In this document: positions 46,801-57,907 of the stretch, piece by piece
How the letters are laid out: each line of letters starts with the position of its first letter
Position numbering within the stretch: position 1 is the stretch's first letter
Source: Lentinus brumalis
Lineage: Eukaryota; Basidiomycota; Agaricomycetes; Polyporales; Polyporaceae
Assembly (NCBI GenBank): GCA_001792895.1
Contig: MARA01000003.1
Span: 434,001-498,000, forward strand
Reading direction: 5' to 3'
DNA length: 64,000 nt
Notes under the pieces: generated by a model
Told to the model about the DNA's origin: nothing
Seen by the model: only the letters and a program-made list of their open reading frames with translations
Databases searched by the model: none
Program-made: the position numbers and the translations under genes

Positions 46801-47300
46801 TCCGATGGCGGCTCCCCGCCCCCGCCCCCATGCACATGCTGTCTCTCTCATCGCCGATACCTTGGGCGCGGAGCGAGAACGGGAGCCAATCGACGATGGA
46901 GAACGCGAACGGATTTGTGTCTGCGGACGGTGGGGAGAGGCCATTATTGACCATTCCTCCACAACCGAGGCATCCAAACAACTTCCAGCCGCAAGGTCCG
47001 CTGAGTCCGTACGAGCAGCCGAGAGCGTCGCCGCACGGGAGCTATCCATCGAGTCCGGGTCTGGCACCGAAGTCCGCGATCAACCCCATCTTCAAAGTGG
47101 TGAGTCCCACTCGGCATTTGTTTACGGTCAGTATAGCTCACCGGGCCTCTCTCATCTAGCCACCAATAACGACGTCGCATACGCGACCGGGCGCATTGCC
47201 CCCGTTCGCACATCTCGAGGCCGTTGCCGAGGGCGAATATCCACCACTGTCGCCCATGTCTTTCACGTCACCGGAAGGCATCGCAGACGACTTCAGCTAA
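43877..47300 (+). CDS. Ime2/MAK/RCK-type protein kinase (Crk1-like)
   Basis: This is a CMGC-group Ser/Thr kinase. The N-terminus is His/Pro-rich. The kinase domain has LVGDGSFGTVWLCDW, the Lys in LVAVKRMKKQWEGGWDEC, HPNIIPLYDFFL, catalytic FHRDMKPENLLV, KLADF-GLA, and the dual-phosphorylation loop PYTEYVSTRWYRAPEVLL (TEY as in MAK/Ime2), ending RLTSKECLEHPYLLE. The long C-terminal tail contains PKQRKKEAARIQRDAEKQRR (coiled coil) and Ser/Pro-rich stretches; the last exon ends SFTSPEGIADDFS. In fungi this family controls meiosis entry, dimorphism or mating. The frame breaks twice in the tail, at the C run 45526-45530 and at the C runs 46813-46829. One extra base at each restores a continuous tail, so I take these as probable sequence errors. 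Confidence 0.88.
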
Positions 47301-48877
47301 CCCCTGTGGTAGTGCTCCCTTTTCCTCGTTGCCGCCTCCTCCCCCTATCTTCGTCCTCTCTGCTGTACATTCCTGGGTCTTGTGTCACATTCACGCTCGC
47401 TCTTGGTTCCTATTTAACGGCTCGTATCGTGCTCTCATCTCCATCTCCTGCATGCGCCTACTCCGCGCACACAACTCAATGACTCCCTATCACCTTCTGT
47501 AGTCCCCACCATAGTCCTGACCATCCCGCCGTTACTGTCATCGCCATATTCCCAATCGGCACACGCATTCCCCATTGCCCCTGCATACCTGGCTCCGCAG
47601 AACTTATCTGTCGCATTTCATTCGTCATTCATTGGGACCTTTGTACGTTCATGACTGTCTTTTCGGGACCCCGCAGTTGTACTTGCGACGCGTCGACCTT
47701 CACGGAAATCGGCACGATGACGCGACTCGCGGTCGCCGCTGGTTTGGCGTCCCTTCACACACTCCCTCACCCTTATCGTCCGTCCCATCCACAGCCATCT
47801 CGCGCTTCTCTTCGCTTTCACGGTACATTACAATTAGTGAACTATTCTGACGCGCGCGTTCGAGGTCGCGCGGCGTTGCGTGCTGCCAGCACCGCATCCA
47901 CCACCGTCTCCCCAGGTGGTTTACCCATTTATCATACATAGACTACATCTCATGTGTATTTGTACAGTACTCGAGGTGGTCGATCCGGATCGAAAAGACC
48001 TTAAACACGATCAGCACAACGCAAAATGTGCGCACACGGTGTGCTTGGCGTGTGCTGCCCGTGAGAGGGTGTGATTGCATACGAGGGCCCCGAATCGGGG
48101 AGTCCGGTTATAAGGTGCCAGAGAAGGACCGTGGAGAAGAGTTCTAAATCGTGCGTTGGGAGGGAGCTGGGCCGGTCGAGGGAGGACGTTGGCGGACAGA
48201 AGCCTCGCTGTACGGCAAACGTTCACAAGCGCAGCGCTGCACGGCCGCTTCTCTAGAGCCGTGCAGATTCCGCACTGAGAGTGCTGTTGCTCAGATCGAG
48301 CGGTGAGGACAGGCAGCGGCCACTTTGCCGCGTATGGCGGCACGATCTTATGCTAGAACTCTTACGTCTGTGTGGTGCGATGTATCCAGAGAAAGTTGAG
48401 CGGCTGCGACAAAGAGACGGCTATACCGAGGACAAGGATGTCCGGCGTATTCGCACCCGCCCATATGCCGGAGCCCTACCTCCGCCCAGTGGCATTGAGG
48501 CGGTGAACGGTGGAACGTGGACCGGTGACGTCCAGGGTGAACGCGAACCTTCACTGCGCATGATGGTCACTGAAGTACTGACGGGCCGTGGTACTCATCA
48601 TCGCACCCGAGCAGGGCCGATGACGAGACGTGTCTGGAGTTTCAGCGCGAGAGACGAAGCATCAAGCAACTCAGCTTGGACGGATGGGTACCTCGTAGAA
48701 GCTTGGACAGGGCCAAGATCGCCATCGAACCAGTCAGCTGTTCGTACGGACCAATGCCCCGAGGGCACAGCGAGGAGACTGGTGTCGAACACACACAAGG
48801 GCCGAGAAGGCATAGCGCGTGCAGAACGGAGAGAGGTGACATTAGGCCGCTACAGACTCGTACAGAACGCGTGTCAT
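47301..48877. other. Convergent intergenic region
   Basis: This 1.58 kb between the kinase and NDUFS6 stops is C/T-rich to about 47900. A plus-strand open frame of 311 codons starts at 48281 and runs antisense into NDUFS6, but its Arg-rich composition and overlap with a conserved gene argue against coding. No other gene is seen. Confidence 0.45.
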
Positions 48878-49523
48878 CTAGTGATGCGGTGCCTGCTCGA
48901 AACGGAGACCGCTGACCAGAGAAGCGCGATGAGCACGGTGAAAGGAGAACGTGAACGGAGGATTGGACATACCAATAGCTGTGTACGTGGGAAGAGACGG
49001 ACGGAAAGGCGGTTAAACTTCGATATACAATTCTGGATGGGTAGGAGAACATACCCGCACGGCCGAGGACCAGGCTTGTCCTGTATGATAGGAGTTGACC
49101 ATGAGAAAGGTATGGAGAGGAATTTCAGTACGAACCAGATTGATGAAGATCTTGGGATGGCCAAGCGGGCCTCCGCCTATGGCAACATGAGATATCGTAG
49201 AGAGAGAGACGCATAGGAGACGCACCGCCGTCGCAGACTGCCTTGCGACCATGCACAACACGGATAGGCTCCTTGCTGATCATCTCCATGGCGCTGAGCG
49301 GGTTGGGCTGGAGCTCCATGATGGTCTGCTCAAAACGAGGCCCAGAGTGCGCGGCGGGGCGGGGTCGCTGACTGGTTGACCATGTGGTGGGGTAGTTGGG
49401 GGACTGGGGGACGACGGCGGAGGTAGACGGGGCGTCGTGCGCGGGGACGGGGGCGGAGGAGGACGTGGAGGAGAGGCGGGTGAGCGGGCGGGCAAGGCCC
49501 TGGAGAGCTCGGCGGGCGAGCAT
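48878..49523 (-). CDS. NADH:ubiquinone oxidoreductase 13-kDa zinc subunit (NDUFS6)
   Basis: This is an accessory zinc-binding subunit of mitochondrial complex I. Exons 49523-49226, 49176-49136, 49080-49055, 48978-48973 and 48911-48878 total 405 nt, 134 aa. The presequence is MLARRALQGLARPLTRLSST. The body reads SPNYPTTWSTSQRPRPA, RFEQTIMELQPNPLSAMEMI, PIRVVHGRKAVCDGG then GGPLGHPKIFINL, DKPGPRPCGYCGLRFEQ. The Cys, His and CxxC zinc ligands are present only if a 6-nt exon (C-TAT-TG) is included between two good introns. It ends APHH. An alternative upstream in-frame ATG exists at 49571. It is divergent from HSP104. Confidence 0.92.
48973..48978 (-). other. Six-nucleotide micro-exon in NDUFS6
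   Basis: Intron 48979-49054 (76 nt, gtatgt donor, cacag acceptor), exon CTATTG, intron 48912-48972 (61 nt, gtatgt donor, gtcag acceptor). It completes a Gly codon, adds Tyr and starts the Cys codon, giving CGYCG. Skipping keeps the frame but deletes Tyr-Cys and destroys the CxxC zinc site. Confidence 0.82.
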
Positions 49524-49866
49524 GGCGGTCAACGCAGAGGTGGGCGGGTCCCAATATGGCAAGGGGCGCACACGGCTGGTCGGGCGGCCGTGGGAAGACG
49601 GGCCGGGAAAGTCCGGGGAAGGCCTGGTGCTGGAGTGACGTCAGGAAGGTCGTCAGATATGGCAGTCGAGAAGCGGATGCTCGAACATTCGGTGCATGCC
49701 CAGCTCGTTCGCCGACGGTTCGTGTCCATTCCATGGCCCCTGCGACCCAGAGTATATCAGCCCGGGAGGCTTCTCCGCCGTCCCCCCAACTTCACATTCA
49801 ACACTCAACACATTTGATACCCTTCGTCTTCTTCTTCTTTTCTTCTGCGTATCTACTTGATTCATC
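49524..49866. promoter_or_regulatory. Divergent NDUFS6 / HSP104 promoter with heat-shock element
   Basis: 343 bp between starts. GAACATTC at 49683-49690 is an inverted nGAAnnTTCn pair, with a further GAA 14 nt upstream and TTC-type units at 49719 and 49729, resembling an HSF-binding element. gtatatc at 49752-49758 is a weak TATA candidate for HSP104. Confidence 0.55.
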
Positions 49867-52800
49867 ATGGCTTCCTCCATGAACTTCACCGACAAGACTC
49901 AGGAGTCGCTCGCAGCAGCAATCCAGCTCGCGAAGGACTACGCGAACGCACAAGGTATGTTCCTCACGGAATAATGCGACTGCAAGCTCGTGGCACTGAC
50001 AACTGTTTTCGCAGTACATCCTGCACACATTGCGTTCGTGCTCCTCAGCGACACTCAAACTGGAGAGGCTGGCGGGGCGACTACCGGCTCACATCCCCTT
50101 TTCGCATCTGTCATCGACAAGGCCGGCGGCGACATTGTAAGTTCTTGCAGGCATATGACAAGGCCGCCCCTGTGCTAATTATCCGTTTCGCAGACCGTTG
50201 TCCGTCGTGGGCTGCAGAAGCTCATTGTCCGCATCCCCACCCAATCCCCTCCTCCAGAGGAGATCTCTCTCAGCTCAGCCGCCTTGAAGGTCCTCCGCGA
50301 AGCCGAGTCTCTTCGCAAGACCATGCATGATTCCTACATCGCCCAAGACCACGTCCTCGCCGCTCTCATCAAGGACTCGTCGATCGCGGCCGTTCTTAAG
50401 GAGGCCGGCTTGACCGAAGAGGTTCTCAAGACCGCTATCGACCAGATCCGGGGCAACCGTCGTGTCGACAGCAAGAACGCGGAACAGGGCTTTGACGCAT
50501 TGGGCAAGTATGCGACAGACCTGACCGCTCTTGCAGAAGAGGGCAAGCTTGATCCCGTCATTGGTCGTGATAACGAGATCAGGCGAACCATCCGTATCCT
50601 TTGCCGAAGGTGAGTTTATGGGTGTTTGATTATCGAACTACGGGTGATTCTGACATGTGTTCCACAGGACTAAGAACAACCCCGTCCTCGTCGGTGAACC
50701 TGGTGTCGGAAAGTCAGCTATCGCCGAGGGCCTTGCGCAACGCATCGTCAACCGCGACGTTCCGGCTTCGCTCTTCTGCCGCCTCTACTCCCTTGATATG
50801 GGTGCGCTCATGGCGGGTGCCAAGTACAAGGGCGAGTATGAGGAGCGTATTAAGGCTGTCCTGGACGAAGTCGAGAAGGCCGCCAAAGAAGGTCCCGGCG
50901 TCATCCTCTTCATCGACGAGCTTCACCTCATCATGGCCGGCCAGGGCTCGGAGGGAGGCGGTATGGACGCCGCTAACCTCTTCAAGCCTCTGCTCGCTCG
51001 TGGCAAGCTCCGCTGCATCGGTGCGACGACGCTCTCGGAGTACCGCAAGTACATCGAGAAGGATCCTGCGCTCGAGCGTCGGTTTGCCCAGGTGATCGTG
51101 AACGAGCCCTCTGTTCCCGAAACCATCTCCATCCTCCGTGGTATCCGCGAGAAGTACGAGGTGCATCATGGTGTCCGCATCCATGACGGCGCTCTCATCG
51201 CCGCCGCGACGCTCGCGCATCGCTACCTCACGTCAAGACGGTTGCCCGATTCTGCCATCGACTTGGTCGATGAGGCCTGCGCAAGGTAAGCGCGTTTGCT
51301 CTAGTCTACGACTATCACAGGTACTGACTCGCACGCTTAGTGTCCGTGTCACTCGCGAGACCGCACCAGAGGAGATCGACCAGCTACAGCGCAAGAAGCT
51401 CGAACTCGAGGTCGAAATCCACGCCCTTGAGCGCGAGAAGGATGAAGCCTCGAAGGAGCGTCTCGTGGCTGCTCGCAAGGCCATCGCCGACGTCGAAGAC
51501 AAACTCAAGCCTCTCCAGGCGGCGTACGAAGCTGAGAAGCAGCGCGGCGACGAGATTGCGTCCGTCCGGAGACGTATGGACGAGCTCAAGGCGAAGGCCG
51601 ATGAAGCCGAGCGGCGTTACGACCTTGCCACTGCATCCGACATCCGTTACTACGCCCTTCCCGAACTCCAGAACCGGCTTACGCAGCTCGAGGCGAAGAA
51701 GGCTGAAGAGGACGCAGCACGCGGGTCTGGCACCGACACCGTTACCCCAGACCAGATCGCCGAGATCGTCGCGAGGTGGACCAACATCCCTGTGACCCGC
51801 TTGATGAGCACGGAGAAGGAGAAGTTGCTTCGCATGGAGAAGATCCTCGCGGACAGCGTTGTCGGTCAGCCCGAGGCGGTTAAGGCGGTTGCGAATGCGA
51901 TTCGTCTCAGCCGCTCTGGCTTGCGGAACGCCAACAGGCCCATCGCTTCCTTCCTCTTCGCCGGACCATCCGGTACTGGTAAGACGCTGATGAGCAAGAC
52001 TGTAAGTTTATCTTCGCTACTCTGTGTTTTAGAACTCGGTTGCTGACTTTCCTCTCCTAGCTCGCCACGATCCTCTTCGACTCACCAGACGCCATGATTC
52101 GTATCGACGGTTCGGAGTACTCCGAGAAGCACTCGATCGCCCGTCTCATCGGTGCTCCTCCGGGCTACGTCGGTCACGACCAGGGTGGCCAGCTCACCGA
52201 GTACATCCGGCGGAAGCCGTACTCGATCGTCCTCATCGACGAGATCGAGAAGGCCTCTAGGGAGTTCTACCAGCTCTTCCTCCAGGTCCTCGATGATGGA
52301 CGGTTGACCGACGGTCAGGGCCGCATCGTCGACTTCCGCAACACGGTCATCATCATGACGAGCAACCTTGGTGCCGCCTTCCTCAACGACGCGGGTGAAG
52401 GCCCTGTCAAGCCCGCAACAAGAGAGCTCGTGATGGGTGCGATCCGCAACCACTTCCCGCCGGAGTTCATCAACCGTATCGACGACATCGTCATCTTCGT
52501 AAGTGTCCCACTTGTTGACGTACTCCTTCCGGGCTACGTACTAATTACTCATCTTACAGCGCACATTGTCACGCCAGAACGTCCTGAAGATCGTCGACCT
52601 CCGTCTCAAGGAAGTCCAGGACCGTATCGCGGACCGGAAGATGAAGCTCGATGTGGACGACGCCGCGAAGAACTACCTTATGTCCATTGGGTACTCGCCG
52701 GCGTACGGCGCGCGGCCGCTCAACCGTGCGATACAGCAAGAACTCCTCAACCCGCTCTCGGTCATGATCCTCTCCGAGCGCATCCGCGACGGCGAGACCG

Positions 52801-52925
52801 TCCGTGTGCAGTTCGACGGCCCGCGCAACCGTCTGTACATCGTCCCGAACCACGAGGGCACGGGCGACTCGATGGACGTCGACTACGGCGAGGACGACGA
52901 CATCGAGATCGAGGAGATGGATTGA
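49867..52925 (+). CDS. HSP104: Hsp104/ClpB-type protein disaggregase
   Basis: This hexameric AAA+ disaggregase works with Hsp70/Hsp40 to resolve aggregates and supports thermotolerance and prion propagation. The N-domain starts [23 protein letters not shown]1 has Walker [14 protein letters not shown], Walker [10 protein letters not shown] and ARRFAQV-type sensor region. The middle coiled-coil domain spans [20 protein letters not shown] onward. NBD2 has [13 protein letters not shown], the pore motif [23 protein letters not shown] and [15 protein letters not shown]. The C-terminus ends in an acidic tail (EIEEMD). Seven or so short introns. Length and order are standard for cytosolic Hsp104. Its divergent promoter carries an HSE. 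Confidence 0.96.
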
Positions 52926-53226
52926 GGTGCGTCGGCGACAAAATGGACTTGGCTTGGGTTGTAGCATGTAGGAATAGGACTGCTGGTTCGATGACAGATT
53001 TTCTATCTTATGCAATGTACTTTTAGACAGCATTCAAAAGCATTGTACAATGTACGATATAGCGCGTAATTCATTCATTTACGCTCTCACTCAAAAGGAC
53101 TTGGACATGGCTGCGATTGAATCGTGCGCATCTTGATTCTGGTTATGTTAGCACCAGTGTCTGAACAGTCGGAAGGTCAGCAAGGGCAGTTGACATACGG
53201 GGAAGCTGCTACCCATACGGTGTCTC

Positions 53227-55371
53227 TTAAAGCTCTTCGGTCTTCACCATGGCCTTCTGCCGCCTATCGTCCACCTTGACCTGTCGTAAGCGAGAACGTT
53301 GCGGATGCCTGCCATCTTTCCAGTCGGCCATCCACTGGTAGCAAAATAAGTCAGTGAAGCCGTCGTATTGGGAGCAGTGAAGACACGCTTACCCCTCCTG
53401 GGGTTCTGCGGAACACAATCCCCCACTCCTCAAGATGCGCTTGATGATGCTTGTCGACCATGTGGAGGAACGTGTCGTACGCCCATTTGTCCTCGTCTGT
53501 GAACATGTTCCACTCCTTGAGCAACAGTCTCTCCATGACACTATACGAGATCTTGGGGTTGTTCATGTCGTACAGCGTGAGGTTGAGCAGATCAATCACG
53601 TAGTCGCATTCCGTGCACTTCCACTTCAGTGATGCGCATGGGAGAGGGCGATGGCGGAAACTCGCGGGAATGAGTGCGATGATCTCCGGGTCCGGACAAT
53701 GAACCGACACTGCGTTGGCATCCTCTTCCTCGTCGGAGGTGGGGGAGCTTCGTTGTCACTAGACGGCGGCGAGAAGTCCGGGTCGTATTCACGGAGCGAT
53801 GTTGGATCGGGGAATCGTCCATCGATATACATGGCATCATCGTCGTACAAGTCGTGGTCGTCATGTGTGTTCGAGTGGGCTTGAGCCATTGTCTGGTTGC
53901 GCGTCAAGCGTAAGTACAGCACAGTTGCGTTGACGGGGGGAAGAGCTTACCTTGGACTTATTCGTTGTCCGTTTCTTCTTCTTCGAAGGCGCGGAGGGCA
54001 ACGCGATGCCTTCAATGTCTTCTAGTGGAACTTCGGAACCTTCCCAAAGACCCCAACGACGACCTGCCTCTGCTGCTTGCGCTCGCGTATGACGCACATC
54101 GGGCAGCCACTCCTCCTGCCACCTGTCGGGGTCGAACAATCTCTTGGCTGTGCGCCTCATCAGACGAGTTTCTTGTATTAGCCACACAGCATGATGGGCA
54201 AGGTATGACTCCATTTCGGCGCGAGAGACGTGCCGGAGAGGATGTTCCCGACGATCCTTCATCCGCCCGTTCGTTCCAGGCTCAATGTCCGAGTCCGACT
54301 CAGCATATATCGTGCGATGTTGACGTCCGGAGCTATGATAGGCGTAATGCTTGAAGTACGAGTCGATGTACCAATCTGGGGTGCGTTCCTCAGATGGTAT
54401 CAGAGTGCCGGCAGACCTTTCAAGCTCCACGAGCCTTTGCAGGCAGACATACAACCCCCAACGGGAGAGATACTGCAAATTCGCATGAGTGTCAAGTTCC
54501 GATCTGAGCCTTGACAGCATGAACGCACCAGACGGCTGAGCTCGTAAGTGTTGATCATCATGGACTCAACCCTGTAGTTGCGAGCCCTGCACGAATTACG
54601 TGCACGTCGTCAGTTTTCTAAAATATGCATATTACGAGGGAGTCTGACCGCGAGGAGACTCTGAGACCGTCCGGGACATCCTTGGCTGTGACGAGTGCTT
54701 AGAAGCGGTTTACGGTCTACAACACTGGACTCACATAACAGCCAGCTGGCGGTACCGCCCATCTGAGCTTGGATAGTGACCTTGATTTGGTATTGACCAG
54801 TACGGAAGCCGGGTGTCGGGGAGTACAGCGCCTTGAGCGTGAGGTGGCTGGGTTGTGGATGAGGGTTGCTGGGAGATCGCCGAGCTTGGATGTCACGCTC
54901 CCTCAGTTCGGCCTCGATCTCTCTGACGATTTCGGGCTTCAGCCACCAGAGGTGGCGTATTTGAAGGTAACCCATGAGCCGGGGCGGATGCTTCTCGAAA
55001 CGCTCTTTGTTTTTCTCGGGCATGGATGCTTCACATTCTGACAAGCTATGCCCAGAGTGAAGTCAGCGACCGGCACAAGTAGAGGGCTTCTCTCCGAGTC
55101 AAAGGAGCGCGATGAGTGCCACAGTGAGCCGCAGTAAAGTTGAAGCCGACATGGGATAGTAGCTACCCGCATCGCATGATGCTGAGAGCGTATAGTAGTA
55201 GGTGCAGTGGACGCACCCAGTGATGACACCTCCGGACTCGAAGGTCAAGCATCTGAGAACGACCGGATTCTTTACTGTTGTAGAGCGCAACGCCTCACTG
55301 AGGGCTTCGTTCTCCCAATATGGGCCAAAGGGCTCCTCCACGAGTTCAGCGAGTGTGCTTGGCCTGGCCAT
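53227..55371 (-). CDS. Orphan tandem-family protein, copy 1 (CxxC...HxxxH module)
   Basis: No named family recognised. The start MARPSTLAELVEEPFGPYWE is followed by LSECEASMP, then LQIRHLWWLKPEIVREIEAE, TLKALYSPTPGFRTGQYQIK, a Tyr/Ser link, and YLSRWGLYVCLQRLVELERS. Next come PDWYIDSYFKHYAYHSSGRQ, LRHVSRAEMESYLAHHAVWL, RLFDPDRWQEEWLPDVRHTR and a Lys/Arg-rich nuclear-signal-like patch KKKKRTTNKSK. After an acidic exon comes ASLKWKCTECDYVIDLLNLT, then MVDKHHQAHLEEWG. CxxC and HxxxH are ~50 residues apart and could bind zinc. The last exon ends VDDRRQKAMVKTEEL. The frame breaks at the G run 53741-53745; one extra base restores identity with copy 2 (EAPPTSDEE). A chromatin or DNA-linked role is only a guess. 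Confidence 0.7.
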
Positions 55372-55590
55372 GGATGTTGGAAGAGACGCGCCAGGCTGCC
55401 AGCGCTTCGTCAAAGATTGCATTGGGCGCTACTCTATATAGCCGCGCTGCATGACAGGTTTGTGTAAGAGCTCCATCACTTGAGAGAGGTTGAAGGAAGG
55501 AGCATCGTCAATCGTGGAATGGGCGTACTGATTCGTCCGAGCAATATCAGATTCACGTTGCCACCGGGAAATCGGACAGACGGCTCACCT

Positions 55591-57756
55591 TCACTGCAGC
55601 TCCTCTGCCTTTACCGTGTCCTTCCGTCGCCTCTCATCCTTCTGGACCTGCCGCAAGCCAAAAGATTGTGAAGGTCTACCGTCTTTCCAGACGGCCGTCC
55701 ACTAGGACGAATGATGAGTGAGACTCGGAAGTAGTCAGAAGCAGCCACTGCTTACTCCTCCTGGGACCCTGCGGAACGTTACTCCCACTCCTCAAGGTGC
55801 TCTGAGTGGTGCTTATCGACCATGTGAACGAATGCCTTGTACACCCATTCGTCCTCCTGCCGGGATATTCTCCATTGCTTAGATCGCAATTTGTCCCTGG
55901 TACGGTGCGGGATCTCCGAGTTGTCCAAGTCGTACTGTGTGAGATTAAGCATATCAATCACGTAGTCGCATTCTGTGCAATTCCACTTGAGCGACACAGG
56001 TAGAGGAGGGAGATGTCGGAAGCTCGGAGGAAGGAGCGTGATGATCCCAGGGTCTGCCAATGTAGTCAGTCCTACGTTCACATCTCCTTCCTCGTCGGAC
56101 GTGGGTGGAGCTTCGTTATCACTAGACGACACAGAGAAGTCCGAGTCGTATTTGCGTTGCGTTGTTGGATTGTAAAATGACTCGTCAACGTCCATGCCGT
56201 CCTCGTCCTCGTCCTCGCGTGGAGGAGCAGACCATGTCGTTGCATTCAATTGCGACGGAGGTTTCTAGTTGCACATCGCAGTGAGTACCGCGCGACTCCA
56301 GCATTGCTGAAAGGCTAACCCTGGACTTCTTCGCCGCCCTTTTCTTCCTTCTCGACGATTCAGGCCAGCGGATCTCATCAATATCCGTTGTGTATTCCGA
56401 CGGTACTTCAAACCCCTGCCAGACGCCCCAAGGCCGACCTGCAGCGGCAGCCTGCTGTCGCGTACGACGAATATCAGGCAACCACTGCTTTCGCCACTTG
56501 TCGGGGTCGAACAGTCGACTGGACGCCTTGGAGCTATGCAGCTGGTAGGTCTGGTGAATAAGCCACTCGACGTGCTCCGCTAAGATTGACGAGATCTCAG
56601 CACGAGAGACGTGGCGCAGAGCGTGCTCCCGGCCTGTGATCATCCAGCCTCCCGTCTCAGGATCGATGTCCGAGTCCGAGTCTGCACTGACCGGGCGAAA
56701 CTGTCGGCCTGAACTGTGATATGCGAAGTGCTTGAAGTACCCGTCTATATACCAGTCTGGAGTGCGGTCTTCAGGAGGTGTCCGCTCCTCGTCAGGAACG
56801 CTGTTGTGCTCAAGCTCCATGATGTCTCGCATAACTCTGTGCACTGTCCAGCGAGCCAGGTACTGCATAGGTGTTAGAATAAGTCACCAATCCATCCAAA
56901 GCATATGATGGGACGCACAAGGCGGCTGAGAGCATACGTGTTGACGTGCATGGATTCAACCGCGTAAGAACGCCGACTGCCAAGGGGTGTGGTCAGGAAC
57001 GGGAGACCCAACCCTGACTCCTGAGGCAGACTGCTGACCGATTCGTGGAGGTATCTGGCACCGGCAAATCCGAAGTTATTCTCAGGCCGTTGGGAACGTG
57101 TTCCGCTGCGAATGATGCTCCGAGTCAGCAGCAGGTCTACATATTCGACAAACAACTCACACAAAAGGTGACTGGCGGTGAAATGCATATAACCCTCGAT
57201 CTTTACCTTGATCTTGTGTTTGCCACTCCGGAAGCCCGGGGAAGGAGCGTACAAAGACTTGAGGGTACAATTACTGGGTTGTGGCCGGGGGTTGTTCGCT
57301 GAACGTCGAGCCCGCACGTCACGAGCCTTCAATTCGGCCTCAATTTCTTGGATGACCTCGACGGTGAGCCAGGATAGCTGTCGTATCTCAAGAATGCCTG
57401 TGAAGTGGACCGGATCTCTGACGAAGCGCTGCTCATCGTAGTCGTACATCGTGGTATCACATTCAGACAGCCTAGTCGATATCAGTCAGCCACTGGGCTC
57501 CGCCAAGCGACTGTACGCAGATGCAGCATACGTGTTCGCTTATACTTCAATCTGAAGCATAGTATTCCTCGCTGGGAGCATGAACATGAACGTACCCAGT
57601 GTAGACACCTCCGGATCCGAGGATGAGACATTTCAGCATGAGAGGATTCTTGACCGTCGTACCGGCTACGGCCTTGGTGAGGGCGGCGGTCTCCCAGTAT
57701 GGCCCAAAGGGCTCCTTCACGAGCTCAGTCAGCGCAGACGGAGACGGCCCGGCCAT
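55591..57756 (-). CDS. Orphan tandem-family protein, copy 2 (CxxC...HxxxH module)
   Basis: This is a paralogue of the preceding gene with the same exon order. It has MAGPSPSALTELVKEPFGPY, LSECDTTMYDYDEQR, ILEIRQLSWLTVEVIQEIEA, TLKSLYAPSPGFRSGKHKIK, YLARWTVHRVMRDIMELEHN, PDWYIDGYFKHFAYHSSGRQ, LFDPDKWRKQWLPDIRRTRQ, a basic RRKKRAAKKSR patch, the acidic REDEDEDGMDVDESF exon, SLKWNCTECDYVIDMLNLTQ and MVDKHHSEHLEEWG. The last exon is WKDGRPSQSFGLRQVQ...VKAEELQ. As written, a stop follows HLEEWE; one extra base in the CCC run 55784-55786 (plus strand) opens the frame into the last exon exactly as in copy 1. Both copies keep the Cys and His residues, so selection on the module is likely. Confidence 0.7.
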
Positions 57757-57907
57757 GAGATATGGTTAAGTTGAGTAGGAATCAAGGACTATGATCGTCG
57801 CAAGCCAGTGGCGCATTCCCGGAATGGAAATGGGCCACGAGGGGCGTGTCGAGAGGGATTGACAGGCGCCTTGAGAGCGACCACGCTTCCCTATCCCAAC
57901 CTCGTTC

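Larger units (their letters stand above)
53227..57756 (-). repeat. Tandem gene duplication
   Basis: Two same-strand genes, with about 220 bp between them, share start, exon order, intron phases, motifs and C-terminal exon. Divergence is substantial in linkers, so the duplication is not recent. Confidence 0.85.

Noticed and set aside
48281..49216. 311-codon open frame on the plus strand
   Set aside because: It overlaps the conserved NDUFS6 gene antisense, is Arg-rich like antisense frames of GC-rich DNA, and has no recognisable motif.
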